Source of the DNA: CAVWUA01 sp963758025
GTDB taxonomy: Bacteria; Planctomycetota; Planctomycetia; Isosphaerales; Isosphaeraceae
NCBI GenBank assembly: GCA_963758025.1
Contig: CAVWUA010000016.1
Location: 124,001-188,000 of the forward strand
Length of the DNA stretch: 64,000 nucleotides
Direction of reading: 5' to 3'
Shown here piece after piece: positions 19,629 through 29,366 of the stretch (positions are counted from its first letter, which is position 1; every line of letters starts with the position of its first letter). Both the position numbers and the translations under genes were made by a program. The notes beneath the pieces were generated by a model. It made no database searches. It was given only the letters and a program-made list of their open reading frames with translations, and was not told the DNA's origin.

Positions 19629-22362
19629 TCAGCGGGTTCGAGGCGGGAATTCCACCAGCTCACCTCCAGCCTTCGAAATCATCGCACGAAGGGTCTTCGC
19701 GTCGATTCCCTCCCAGAACCGCACGGAGCCGTCCGCCATCGCGGCGTGGAAGCCTTCCGGGTTGAACCCGCCGAGTTCCGGCAACGGTTTGTTCGGGGCG
19801 TACGGGATATCCTCCGGCTTCGTCCAGGGAATGTCGCGCTGGGCCTCGACCACCAGGAGCGTGAAGGCGGTGCCATCACGAATCTCCGCTACCTTCGTCC
19901 CATCCTTGTCGTCGAAGATCGTCCCCGGACCGTTGAGGACGTAGTACGACGCGGCGGTCGGGTCCCCTTTCGCGTTCGGATACCGGTAGAGGTCGGGGAT
20001 CTTCGCCAGCAGGGTCTTGTTGTGGGGGCTATCCCACGGCTCGTCGAAGTGGTACTGATCGTACAGCGCGGCTTGCTCGATGTACGGCAGGATCGCCACG
20101 CGCCAGCTATACGGCGTCTTGCCGTCCGGGCCGTACAGCACGGCGGGGGGGAAGTGGCCGTTGGCATCGTGGTAGTTGTACAACGCCAGCGCGATCTGCT
20201 TGAGATTGTTGGTGCTCCGCATATCGAAGGCTTTTTGTCGGGTGTTCTGGACGGTCGGCAAGAGCGTCTGCACGGTGTCGGCGAGCCGGACATCCGTGGC
20301 CGACCGCGCATGAACGACGTTGCCGTCGCGCTCGATGGTCGTCTTGTCGAGCAGCGGATCGGCGGCGGTGGCGAGGAACACCTCGATGGGGGACATCGGC
20401 CTCGGCGCGTCCTTGATCCTCGGGCGGAGGTTCGCCATCGTGTTCTTGCTCAGCGTCACCATGGCCTGAAGCGTGTCGCGGACCTGCTGGGCCGCGTCCT
20501 CGGTGGGGCACGTCGAGACGAGATCGATCGTCAGCCCGCCCGTCAGGTCGAGGCCGACCGCGTGGGCCTTGGCCTCTGTCCAGAGCGGTGCATACGGGGC
20601 GAGCTGGGCGAGCATGGCCCCTCCGGGCGTGTTCGGCGGCGAGCCGGGTGGCGGAAGCTGTTCCGTCAGCCAGGCGCCGGTGACGGCGAGCGCCGGCCTG
20701 CCCTTTCTCGACCTGCTTCCAGGCGTCGTCCCACGGATGCTCCTTGCCGGGTGCCTGGCGGGCCTTGAGATACGCCTGCAAACTGTGCTCCTCACCGATG
20801 ACCACCGTGCGGTCATCGACCCGCTGAAAGCTGGCTAGATTTCCGGGGTCCTTCGCCCGCCGGTAGGTCTGTCCGGCGAACTCGGCCCGTTCCGATGCAT
20901 CGTTCTGGAGCGAGTGGATCAAGGCGGTCCAGTCGTGCGGTTCGGCCGTCCGCAAGATCACGACCGAAGGGGCCGGGGACGGCCGAACGTCCGGCGCGGG
21001 GGCCTTCTCCGGCGTGTCGAGCCAGATCATGGTCATCTGCTCGATCGACCGGAGCGGCACGCCCAGCGATGTCTGGAGTTTCCCATCCACGTCGATGAGG
21101 GTGAGCAGCTTGTCATATCCCGGCGTCCCGAGCAACTCGGCCGTCCGCGCGAGGACGACCAGGCCGGTGTCGGCCGGCACGAGCGAGCAGGTCGAATGCC
21201 GGGGCGTCCGGCTTCGTCGCGTCGGTGTTGGGGTTGCTCGGCCGGGGATCGTCGGGAGCGCGGAACCCGGCCACGAACAGACCGAGGGCCGCCAGGGCGA
21301 TGCTGATGATGGCCCGCACGCGCCGGGAGGGCGGTGATGGGTGAATGGGATCATGATCTCTGAGCATCTGGATTCTCCTTAAAAGCGTGTCCTTCGATGG
21401 AAAGAACGCCCGCGCCGGCCAGGCGGCGGGCCGCTCGTCGCGCCGCAGGGCCAGGCGGGCCAGGGACGCGAGGTAGGGGCGGTTGCCCCCCAGGATCGCC
21501 GCGCCCAGGCGTCGGCCGCCAGTTCCTGCTGGAGTCGCAGGCGGCGCAAGAGCCAGTGGGCCAGGGGGTTATAGAAGTGGAGCGCCGCGCAGACCTGCGC
21601 CCAGACGCCCGCCGCGTAATCGCCCCGGTGGACGTGCGCCAGCTCGTGAGCCAGCACGGCCCGGCGCTCGCGGTCGTCCCAGGCCGTCCAATCGTCCGGC
21701 AGCAGGATCGCCGGATGCCGCCAGCCGACGGTCGCCGGCGTGGTGATCTCGGCCGAGACGCGGACCTCCACCGGGCGGTGAATTCCCAAAGCGGCGCGGA
21801 TCGGCTCCAGGTCCCAATTGTCGCTGACCTCGACGATCCGGCTCCGCCGCCGCAGTTGGCCGACGGCGAGCAATCCCAGCCCCAGACGCAGCGAAAACCC
21901 GGCAAATCCCGCGAAAAACGCCAGCGCCAGCCACGAGGGCCAGCCCCAGCGGCGCGCCGCGATCCCACCCGCGCCGGGCCTCCCGAACTCGCGGCCGAGC
22001 TGGACGGTCAACGCGGTAAGTCGTGATTCTATATCGACTTCCGCTGGTTCTGCCGTTGGCGTCACGTCGTTCGGACTGCCAGAGGGGGCCAGACTGTCGC
22101 TGACCCTCTCATCCGCCGGTCGTGTTTTGGTGATTTCTGGAGTGTTTTTCGCGGATTCCTGCGGGACGAGCGAGCCCCAGTCGGGCCAGGGCAGGGGGGC
22201 CAGCGCCGCGAGCCCCGCGAGGACCGTCAGGCTCGTCAGCAACACCGACGCGACGACCGCCGGGCCGAGCCGTCGCAACGCCACGGCCAGCACGATCCCC
22301 AGCGCGGCCACGACCGTCCCCCGCGCGGCGAGACCGACCAGCAAGACACCCAGGTCATTCAT
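19629..22362 (-). CDS. M56 peptidase fused to a DUF1559 (H-X9-DG) domain (three frame breaks)
   Basis: The N-terminus has membrane helices (LLVGLAARGTVVAALGIVLA, VVASVLLTSLTVLAGLAAL) and a third at LALAFFAGFAGFSLRLGL. The zinc-peptidase core HELAHVHRGD is near residue 237, with LQQELAADAWA after it. The text then continues in another frame through GNRPYLASLARLALRRDE and FFPSKDTLLRRIQMLRD, then a membrane helix (IISIALAALGLFVAG). A domain of about 300 residues follows, ending in DUF1559: NNLKQIALALYNYHDANG, YSWRVAILPYIEQAALYDQY and the tail motif FHAAMADGSVRFW. Breaks lie near 21497 (probably a lost C), 21184 and 20700 (extra bases). The start overlaps the BlaI stop. DUF1559 domains otherwise occur in secreted pilin-like proteins, so here the domain may act as the extracytoplasmic sensor. 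Confidence 0.7.
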
Positions 22363-22744
22363 CGGTCGTGCTCCTTTTGAGGATCTCATCAAGCAGGGTC
22401 CGCTCCGCCTCGGTCAGCCGCTTCTGCTCCATCAGCCGCACGAGCAGTTGCTCGCGGGAGCCGCGAAAGACCCGGTCGAGCACGTCGCCGAGCATCCGCC
22501 GCGAAACCTCCTCATACGTCCGCGACGCCCGGTAGCGGAACGGCCGCTCGGCGTTCGTTGGCTGGAGAAACCCCTTCTCCGTCAGGATGCGGATCAAGGT
22601 CGCCACAGTGGTGTAGGCCCGGTCCAGCCCCCCCTCCGCCAGAACCTCGCGCACCTCGGCCGCGGTTTGCTCCCCCCGCTTCCAGAAGACGTGCATCACC
22701 TCCAGCTCCCGCTCCGTCAGCTCTTTCGCCGGCGGTCGCGCCAT
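22355..22744 (-). CDS. BlaI/MecI/CopY-family transcriptional repressor
   Basis: This complete 129-residue repressor has the family start ELTERELEVMHVFWKRGEQT, the recognition helix region YTTVATLIRILTEKGFL, the wing RPFRYRASRTYEE, and a helical dimerisation tail (REQLLVRLMEQKRLTEAER). It overlaps the downstream M56-DUF1559 gene by a few bases, giving translational coupling. A good sigma-70-type promoter lies about 140 bases upstream. The DNA near the -10 box (GACTACGATAAAAC) shares GACTAC with the operator of the other BlaI module, which hints at a related binding site. Confidence 0.9.
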   Translation of the reverse strand: MARPPAKELTERELEVMHVFWKRGEQTAAEVREVLAEGGLDRAYTTVATLIRILTEKGFLQPTNAERPFRYRASRTYEEVSRRMLGDVLDRVFRGSREQLLVRLMEQKRLTEAERTLLDEILKRSTTDE

Positions 22745-22885
22745 CGCGTGTTCCTCCTCTCCGAGATGTTGAGAAGAACGGTTGATGGGATGATGACGGA
22801 TTCCCAGAATCCGCGATCAACCATCGCCCACAAATAGCCCTTCGTCCCCTCCCTCCGGTTATTTTGGTTTTTTAGATTTGGTTTT

Positions 22886-22914
22886 ATCGTAGTCCCCGCC
22901 GCACTCGTTGTCAA
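22886..22914 (-). promoter_or_regulatory. Sigma-70-type promoter of the BlaI/M56-DUF1559 operon
   Basis: On the minus strand a perfect TTGACA (22914-22909) is followed after 17 bases by TACGAT (22891-22886). Transcription would start near 22878, leaving a leader of about 130 bases that begins with an A-rich tract. The bases GACTACGAT around the -10 could overlap a repressor half-site. Confidence 0.6.
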
Positions 22915-23031
22915 ACGAATTCCGAAATCCTTCGGAGCGGAGGGTCGCGGTGGCCGGGGGCGACGGGGCTGGTATGATGAGAAGGCGAAACGGATGGATC
23001 GGCTCCTCTCCTGGTTTGAGGTTGCGCAGCG

Positions 23032-24816
23032 ATGCCCTGGATTCCCCACTTGATGGTTCTGGACGACGACCCCCGCGTGCTCGACTCGCTCGTGCCGAGC
23101 TTCGCCAACGAGCTGGCCCGGGGGCTGGGACGGAGCAAGACGGTTGGCGAGGTCCTCCGACGCGGGGAGCCGGGGGGACCGCCGCCGCGACCGGGCCGAT
23201 CCATCTGAAGGTCTCGGCGCACGGTTACGAAAGCGACCGGCTCGGCTCGTACCGGCACCGCTCCCCGCACCACGCCCACCTGCACCTCGTCCGCGAGCGC
23301 GGCGGGCGGTTCGACCTGGCGCGCCGGCTATTGAACGAGCAACTCTTCGCCGTGGTCGTCTCCGACCTGCGGTTCTCCGACGACGCCGGGGGCCAGCGCC
23401 GGCCAGCTCTTCGTCGATGAGGTCGAGCGCGTCCATCCGGAGGCCCAGGGGCTGCTCTACTCCGCCTATCCGAAGCCCGAGGGGTTCCCGGCCGAACGCT
23501 TCGTGCGCAAGGGGGGGACACGCCGGGCGGGCCGTCGCTGGCGGAGATCGTCGTCGGCGCGGTCGAGCGCTACCTCGCGGACCCGGCCGGTCCTGGCATT
23601 CACGAGGGCGATCGCCGATCAAGGGTTGATCTATCAATCCGACGCCTTCGGCACGACCCTCGCCCAGGTCTTCGCCCTGGCGCGTCTGATGGGCCAGCCG
23701 GCGAGCAGCCCGACGCCGGGCCGCGTGCGGCGCCCGTTGCCCTGCGTGCTGCTCGACGGCGAGAGCGGCACCGGCAAGCGCGGGCTGTCGGCCCTGTTTC
23801 ATGCCGCCTCCGACCGCCGCAAGGCGCCGATGGTCATCGCCTCCTGTAATGAACTGACGAATGAGACCCTCTTGCGGAGCATCCTGTTCGGCCACAAGCG
23901 GGGCGCGTTCACCGACGCGAGGGAGGACCGCCAGGGGCTGGTCTCGGCGGCGGGCAAGGGGATTCTCCTGCTCGACGACTTCCACCGCCTGCCGCCCTCC
24001 TGCTCGGCGATCCTGCACTCGTTCCTCGAAGACGGCGAGTACACCCGCCTCGGCGAGGAAGAGACGCGGCGGCACTCCGACGCGGCGGCCGTCCTGACCG
24101 TCGAGACCGGCCCCTGGGCCGAGCGCCGGCGCTCCGGCGAGCTGCCCCTGGCCTTCCTCGCGCGGGTCGAGCGCCTGCCGCTTCAGGTCCCCCCCTTGCG
24201 CGAGCGGCCCGAGGACATCGAGGCGCAGGCCCGCTGGCTGACCCGCGTCGTCGCCGCCGAACTGGGCGCGGACATCGAGCTGACCGACGACGCCGTCGAG
24301 CACCTCCGCACGCAACCGTTCGCCGAGAGCAACAGCCGGGAACTGCGCAACGTGATCGAGCAGGCCATCGTCCGCCATTACCGCGAACTGGACGCGCTCG
24401 ACTGGGAGCACCTCGAACCGTTCGTCACCACCGCCGAGAACGCCCCCTCCACCCCCGCGCCGACCGCGCCGGCCCCCGGCGCACCATCAAGGCCGACCCC
24501 CGCCCTGAACGACTGGCAGCGTCGCCTCCGCGCCCTCGCCGCGAAGATCATCGCCAGGAACACGGGCCTCTCCCCGGCCGAATCCGAGGCCCTGACGGCG
24601 ACCCTCTTCGACGAGGAGCTTCCGCGCACCTGGGCCGCCTTCGAATCCGCCCGCACCGCCGGCCCCGGCGACCTGACGATCTCGCTCCCGGTCTGGGACG
24701 ACCTCTGGCGTTGCTTCGCCGTGAGCTGGCTCGGCGGCCCCTCCCCCGCCGAGAAGACCCTGGGCATCCCGGCCAACACGCTGCGGCAGTGGATCAACGA
24801 CCGGGAATCACGGTGA
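23032..24816 (+). CDS. NtrC-family AAA+ response regulator with atypical GAFTDA loop (about four frame breaks)
   Basis: The N-terminus looks like a receiver domain: MVLDDDP (acidic pocket), VVVSDLRFSDD (phospho-acceptor Asp), LLYSAYPKPEG and FVRKGG (Lys). The two acidic sites are about 100 residues apart, roughly twice the normal distance, with a His-rich insert (RHRSPHHAHLHL) between them. The AAA+ domain has Walker A GESGTGK near residue 245, the sigma-54 contact loop FGHKRGAFTDA (normally GAFTGA), Walker B GILLLDDFHRL and LRERPEDIEAQ. The C-terminus ends in a Fis-like helix-turn-helix (PAEKTLGIPANTLRQWIND). Frame breaks fall near 23170, 23401, 23510 and 23590, all in the N-terminal third. 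No partner kinase is adjacent. With the altered loop it may not activate sigma-54 polymerase normally. Confidence 0.7.
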
Positions 24817-24822
24817 GTCGGA

Positions 24823-24848
24823 AGGGTGCGTCCGGGGGGACGCACCCT
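24823..24848. terminator. Hairpin between converging genes
   Basis: The arms AGGGTGCGTCC (24823-24833) and GGACGCACCCT (24838-24848) are perfectly complementary over 11 bases with a 4-base loop. The hairpin lies between the stop of the NtrC-like gene and the stop of the converging cytochrome gene. No long T-run follows on either strand. Confidence 0.6.
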
Positions 24849-24856
24849 CCAGAAGA

Positions 24857-26632
24857 TCAAAGCGTCTTGAGATATTCGACCAGTTCCCAGCGCTCCTGCT
24901 CGGAAAGCTCGCCATATTCGTGGCCGGCGTTGGAGTTGCCGGGGATGGTCTCGCCGTTCTCGTCGCGGGCGCGGAACGTGAAGACGCCCGGCGCGTCGGT
25001 GCGGTACCCGACGTGTTTCGGGTCGAACTGACGGCTGCCCACGGTGAAGGTGGCGTCGCGGTCCTCCGCGGGCAAGAGAAGTTGATAGAGGTTCGGCACC
25101 GAGCCGTTGTGGAGGTAGGGAGCCGTCGCCCAGATGCCGTTGAGCGGGCGGGCCTTGTACACGCCACCCGGAACGACGGTCTCCAGGAGCGTGAGCGGGG
25201 GCCGCGCGCCGAACTCGACCGTCGTCAGCGCGTCCTCGGGAGCGTCCTTGACCGCGCCGATGATCGTGCCGATGACCACATGGCCGAGAATCGCCTCGCC
25301 GCTGACCGTCGCGCCGAGCCGGCCGGCGAACGACGGATAGACCTTGACGAAGGCCCCCTCCAGCTTGCCCGATCTTGCCCTGACGGCTCCAGAAGTTGTC
25401 GGCCGTCTGGGCGTCGGTCCCGACAGCCGTCATGACCGCCGTGACCTTCCGGGCGGGGTCGTCCCGAACGATATGCGCATGGCAGCTCAGGCAATGCTTC
25501 TGATAGAGCGCCTCGCCCGCGGCCCGCTTCGTCTCGTCGATCGGCGGAAAGGCCGACGGCCACTGCGGCGACCAGAGCGTGCGCACCCAGTCCTCCATGT
25601 TCCGAAGGTTCTGTACCTGGACGGAGGACCGATAGCCGGTGATGCCCGGCTTCTCCGGGATTTCGAGATCAGCGAAGACGCCGAGCACCTCGCCCACGTT
25701 CCGGCCCAAGGCCCCGATGTCCAGCGGGCCGCCGTTCTCGACGTTGCCGATCCACTGGACCCGGTCGTGCTGCGGCGTATCCCAGAGGAACGGATAGCTG
25801 ACCGGCGCGTCCGCCTTTTTCGCGTTGGCGTCCGGCGGCGTGTCCTTCCCTCGAAGCACGGCGCCGTGGAAAACCTCGTTCAGGATCGCCCCCAGGGCAT
25901 CAATCCGCCCGTTCCCGGCCGGGAAGTCGGGCGGGAAGTTGCGGATGTTGTACCCGTCGCGCGCGCGATGACGATCTCCATCTGTTCTTTCAGCACGTCG
26001 CGCGCCTTGGGAGTATCCTTGCTCCCCAGCACGCGTTCGGCGAAGCGGCCGAACTTGGCGTCGTCGTCGCGCGTCTGTTTCAGGGCCTCGGTCAACGAGC
26101 GGAGAAATCCCGTCACGTCGGCCAGGGCCGGCCCGCCATCGATCCGGTAGCCGACCCCTTCATAATCGATCTGCGTCACGTGGCACGCCGCGCAGTTGAC
26201 GCTCAGCCAGTCGCGGCCGATGCCCTCATCGCGCACGAACCCCACGGGCAGGCCGTCGGGATTCATCTCGTCCGGTCGCTGGGGCAAGTAGCGGAAACGG
26301 AGCATGTTCCGATCCTCGCGGAACAGGTCCGTGCTGTCGGGCTGCTCCAGTTGGAGGAACCACGTGTACGGCACGATCTGCGAGCCCTGCGACGTGAAGT
26401 AAAACCGCTGGCTGTCCTCCGGTGACCACCCCTGGTCGAGGTAGGCAATCTTCTGAACCGACTCCCCAAACGGGTCATCCTCAATGACCTGGGCATTCCG
26501 GTCCGGCCCCACGCCATCCCCCCCATCCGGCACGGGCGGCGCACACCCGCCGCGATAGCACGCCGGCAGGAGCATGCATAGCCCACCCATAACCAGAACC
26601 CGCCATCGCATTTCAGAAATTTTAATCGTCAT
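24857..26632 (-). CDS. Di-haem c-type cytochrome, cytochrome c peroxidase-like (two frame breaks)
   Basis: This lipoprotein-like secreted protein of about 590 residues has the N-terminal signal VLVMGGLCMLLPAC with a lipobox-style Cys. Two haem sites are visible: CAACH (in SVNCAACHVTQID) and CLSCH (in YQKHCLSCHAH). The C-terminal segment KARPLNGIWATAPYLHNGSV is characteristic of cytochrome c peroxidase/MauG-like di-haem proteins. It ends GELSEQERWELVEYLKTL. The frame changes near 25970, inside a CGCGCGCG run, and near 25370. It probably acts in the periplasm as an electron-transfer or oxidative enzyme; the substrate is unknown. Its start lies back-to-back with the PEP-CTERM fragment. Confidence 0.75.
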
Positions 26633-26930
26633 GATATTGCGATCCGATTTACAAGGAACCGGGGTAAATCGCCCCTCTCTCCGCCGATCTTTGCACGCTA
26701 CCCGGCACCGATCGGGCTCGCAACAGAATTCGCTCGACGCCCTGAAATCGAATCAAGATGGAACCGGCAACTGGCTGATCGGTCAGTTCGACCCGGTTGG
26801 CGGGCAGGACACCCCCGGCGCGTCGAACGTCAACCCGGTCCCGGAACCGACCTCGCTCGCCCTGGTCAGTTTGGGACTGGCGGTCGGCCTGATCGGTCGG
26901 GCGCGTGCGAGGCGGAACCGCGCCTCCTGA
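26631..26930 (+). pseudogene. PEP-CTERM sorting tail on a short orphan reading frame
   Basis: The last 32 codons encode a textbook PEP-CTERM signal: VPEPTSLALVSLGLAVGLIG followed by the basic tail RARARRNRAS. The preceding text (DGTGNWLIGQFDPVGGQDTP) looks like the end of an exported protein. Upstream, however, the frame is only about 60 codons long, with no signal peptide and no clear ribosome-binding site. The simplest reading is a truncated remnant of a PEP-CTERM/exosortase substrate. A lost start through further frame breaks is possible. No exosortase gene is seen in the window. Confidence 0.55.
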
Positions 26931-26980
26931 GCTGTCTTTCGTCCGTCTCTCGGTGGATGCCTCCGAGCCGCTTCCCGCCA

Positions 26981-27013
26981 GGCCCGGTCAGCGCGGTGGC
27001 CGCTGACCGGGCC
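26981..27013. terminator. 13-bp stem hairpin
   Basis: The arms GGCCCGGTCAGCG (26981-26993) and CGCTGACCGGGCC (27001-27013) are perfectly complementary around a 7-base loop. It sits after the PEP-CTERM tail stop and just downstream of the converging STN-like gene. There is no T-run, so its efficiency as a terminator is uncertain. Confidence 0.55.
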
Positions 27014-27039
27014 CCTGGGGTTTGATCGGTCAAGGCCGC

Positions 27040-27886
27040 TCAATTCCGCGCCGCTCGCACGACGATGGCCCCATTGGCGTTCACCGTGTATGTCAACCCG
27101 AGCTGGTCCAGAAGCAGCGTCAGGGACGTTCCCAGTGTCGCGTCGTTCAGATTGAGAACGACGGGGCTTTGCATCGTCACCTCCGCTTTCTGAAGCTCCT
27201 GTTCATCGACAACGAACTCCAGCTTCCCCTCGTCGTCCTCGGTGGCGGCCTGGACATAGCGGAGGACATCCTGAAGCGGCGTGTCGTTGGCGAACGGGAA
27301 GGGGACCCGCTTGTCGAGCGCCTTCGCCGTGTGCTGCACCTTCGGCGGCAGGCGGAGGTTCCGCCGAGCGCGGGGGGACCTTGCAGCGGGATCAGGTAGC
27401 GCAGGACGCTTCCGTCGTCCGGGTGCCGGAGCCGGTCCTGGTAGCGCTCTCGGGCGTCGTGACGATAATCACGCCGTCCCGCTGCACGTACGGGATCAGC
27501 CCCATCGTCCGCGCGAGCGTCGTCAGCGCGGTGGCCACCGGCACGTTTTTTTCGTTCAACTGGACCGGCGAGCGGTACGACTTGTCCACCTCCTGGAGAG
27601 CGGACGGTTCGATATAGATTTGCAGCCCCCTGGAGAGATCGGGAGATCGCGTCGCGGTCTGGAAATAGCGCATCGCGTCATTCAGCGGGGTTGCTTGCGA
27701 GAACGGAACGTCGATCGGCTTCCTGAGGGCATCGAGCGTTCCCGAGAGGATGGCCCCCTTTTCCTCGGCTCCGGCCAGTTTGATCCGCGCCGCTTGCTCC
27801 AGCGGCGAGCCTCCCGGTTGCTGGGCGAGAAGCCGGGATGCGAACAGGGCAACCACCAGAACGCAGAAAATTGGTACGCGCATCAT
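27040..27886 (-). CDS. Secreted protein with two STN/secretin-N-like repeats (two frame breaks)
   Basis: The signal peptide VPIFCVLVVALFASRLLAQQ is followed by two homologous domains of about 85 residues. The first begins KPIDVPFSQATPLNDAMRYF and closes GLIPYVQRDGVIIVTT. The second begins KRVPFPFANDTPLQDVLRYV and closes GLTYTVNANGAIVVRAA. Each carries a beta-strand-helix pattern like the STN (secretin and TonB N-terminal) domain. Frame breaks near 27420 and 27380 separate them; between them the text reads HPDDGSVLRYLIPLQGPP. No secretin barrel follows, so this is a free-standing periplasmic repeat protein. Its function is unknown, though such modules usually mediate protein-protein contacts in the periplasm. 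Confidence 0.65.
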
Positions 27887-27965
27887 CGGAGTTCGCTCCA
27901 CCAGAAGTTACCGACCAGGGCCACCGTTCCGTTCTGATCCGATCGTCTCCGAGACCGGAATGCGT

Positions 27966-28110
27966 TCACTTCCTGGGCGTAGGCGCCACCATCCGGATCT
28001 CGACGGCCTCGCCCGTGTCGTCGGGAACGGAGTCGTAAACCACGGCGCCCTTCCACCCGTGCTCCACAGAGTCGTAGGATGCGGTCTCTCGGACGCACCA
28101 TCTACAAATC
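27966..28110 (-). pseudogene. Possible gene remnant (C-terminal end only)
   Basis: On the minus strand the bases just before the TGA at 27966-27968 read WKGAVVYDSVPDDTGEAV and then IRMVAPTPRK. This looks like real protein with normal codon bias. Upstream the frame quickly becomes non-protein-like and I see no start. It may be the tail of a lost gene, or chance. No family is recognised. Confidence 0.2.
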
Positions 28111-28132
28111 GAAACAGCACCATTTCCAGATC

Positions 28133-28153
28133 GGTGCATCCGAGTGACGCACC
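28133..28153 (-). terminator. Weak hairpin just after the 28154 stop
   Basis: GGTGCATC and GACGCACC pair over eight positions with one mismatch around a 5-base loop. It lies directly after the TAG of the secreted-protein gene on the minus strand. No T-run is present. Confidence 0.3.
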
Positions 28154-28855
28154 CTACTCGACCGTGATGTGATACGTGACGTCAACCGTGGCTTCGAACG
28201 CGTCGATGACTCCACCGAAGCTCAGGTCGTATTCGCCTGGTGGCAATGCGGGAAGATGGAGCCAGTATCCATCCGAAACGCCGGGTGCGTATTGCCCCGG
28301 GGGGGCATCAAAGATGTTGTCCTTGGGCAATTTGAGCGCGAAGGGGGGCGACTCCACGCGCTCGGCCAGGTCGAGTATCGAGACGTCGTCCAACGTGGCG
28401 TAGAGATCGTGCGCCGAATCGATCTGGGCCTCGACGATCTCGTAGAGTTGCGGGACCGTCGGGTTCTCGGCGGGATTCGTGCCGCGCCCTCGGCTGTCGA
28501 TCAGGAAGACGTTCACCAGCGGGAAGAAAAAGTCCGTCCCCTCCGGCACGGTGATCGAACGCTCGACAGAGCCCGAGCCCGAGACGCCAACGAGGAAGAA
28601 GACCTTGCTCCCCTTGTAGGGCTGATTCACGCCGGCAAACGCGCCGGTCTCGTCGAGCAGCGGATTCTGGCTCGTGGGGATTTCCAGGGCCCACTGCCAC
28701 CACTTCGCCGTCAACTCGGCCACATTGCGCGTCGATTTCGCGGCATGTGACGAGTTCACCAGGTCGGCCGGGGGAACGAAGCCCAGCAGGAACGCGGCCC
28801 CCAGAACGGCCAGCGCCCACCATCGCGCTCCCTTGAAGCACTTCATGGTCCGCAT
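28154..28855 (-). CDS. Conserved secreted protein of unknown function
   Basis: This intact 233-residue protein starts at ATG 28855, preceded by GAGGAG eight bases upstream. A signal peptide (WWALAVLGAAFLLGF) leads to a cleavage region before SSHAAKS. Notable segments are AELTAKWWQWALEIPTSQNP, LVGVSGSGSVERSITVPEGT and FFFPLVNVFLIDSRG. I recall similar proteins, with the Lys-Trp-Trp-Gln-Trp start and the pro-beta ITVPEGTDFFFPL strand, as secreted hypotheticals in soil and freshwater bacteria, but no function is established. It lies alone between two hairpin-flanked regions. Confidence 0.75.
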   Translation of the reverse strand: MRTMKCFKGARWWALAVLGAAFLLGFVPPADLVNSSHAAKSTRNVAELTAKWWQWALEIPTSQNPLLDETGAFAGVNQPYKGSKVFFLVGVSGSGSVERSITVPEGTDFFFPLVNVFLIDSRGRGTNPAENPTVPQLYEIVEAQIDSAHDLYATLDDVSILDLAERVESPPFALKLPKDNIFDAPPGQYAPGVSDGYWLHLPALPPGEYDLSFGGVIDAFEATVDVTYHITVE

Positions 28856-29080
28856 CGAATTCTCCTCTCGGTTGAATTGCCGCCACGCGCGTGACCGGGA
28901 GACCATCCTCCCGGCGAAGCGAAACCGGCAAAGCCAGTGAAATGCGAACAGATTGATTGAATCATCGCATGACAAAGAATTTGCCGCTCAAGCCACCCGT
29001 TGTATCGGCGAGAAATGCATCTATTCAGTCGATGATTCACCGCAATCGTCGATCATTCCGTCCGTCTTGCCGAATGGCAA

Positions 29081-29268
29081 GAAAAAACCTGACCGTCACG
29101 GATGATGGGGGGCACCCGGCAGGTGCGAGACCTGAAGGCTGATCCAGACAATTCGGCCTGGAAGTGGGCGTCTCGCCCGCCTTGGAGAGCCGGATGCGGG
29201 CGAGACGCCCGCGCTCATGGGGTGTGGAACCCACGCCCCCCAAAATCCGTGACGGTCAGGAAAAAACC
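29081..29268. mobile_element. MITE-like nested inverted-repeat element with possible target duplication
   Basis: Outer inverted repeats CCTGACCGTCACGGAT (29088-29103) and its exact complement (29245-29260) bracket a second perfect pair, GGGCGTCTCGCCCGC (29166-29180) and its complement (29196-29210). The outer pair is extended inward by TGGGGGGC/GCCCCCCA. The 9-mer GAAAAAACC occurs directly repeated at 29081-29089 and 29260-29268 and may be a target-site duplication. There is no coding capacity. The rest of the 28856-29366 gap holds no gene that I can see. Confidence 0.65.
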
Positions 29269-29366
29269 GAAATGAGACAACGCCATCGGAGCATGGAGTC
29301 CGAGGAATCGACCCCAACGCCGAAACCGAAGACTCGGACGCATCCGTTCCTGATCGTTCGCCGCGA

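Noticed and set aside
29081..29268. CRISPR-like repeat
   Set aside because: The repeats are inverted rather than regularly spaced direct repeats, and there is only one unit.
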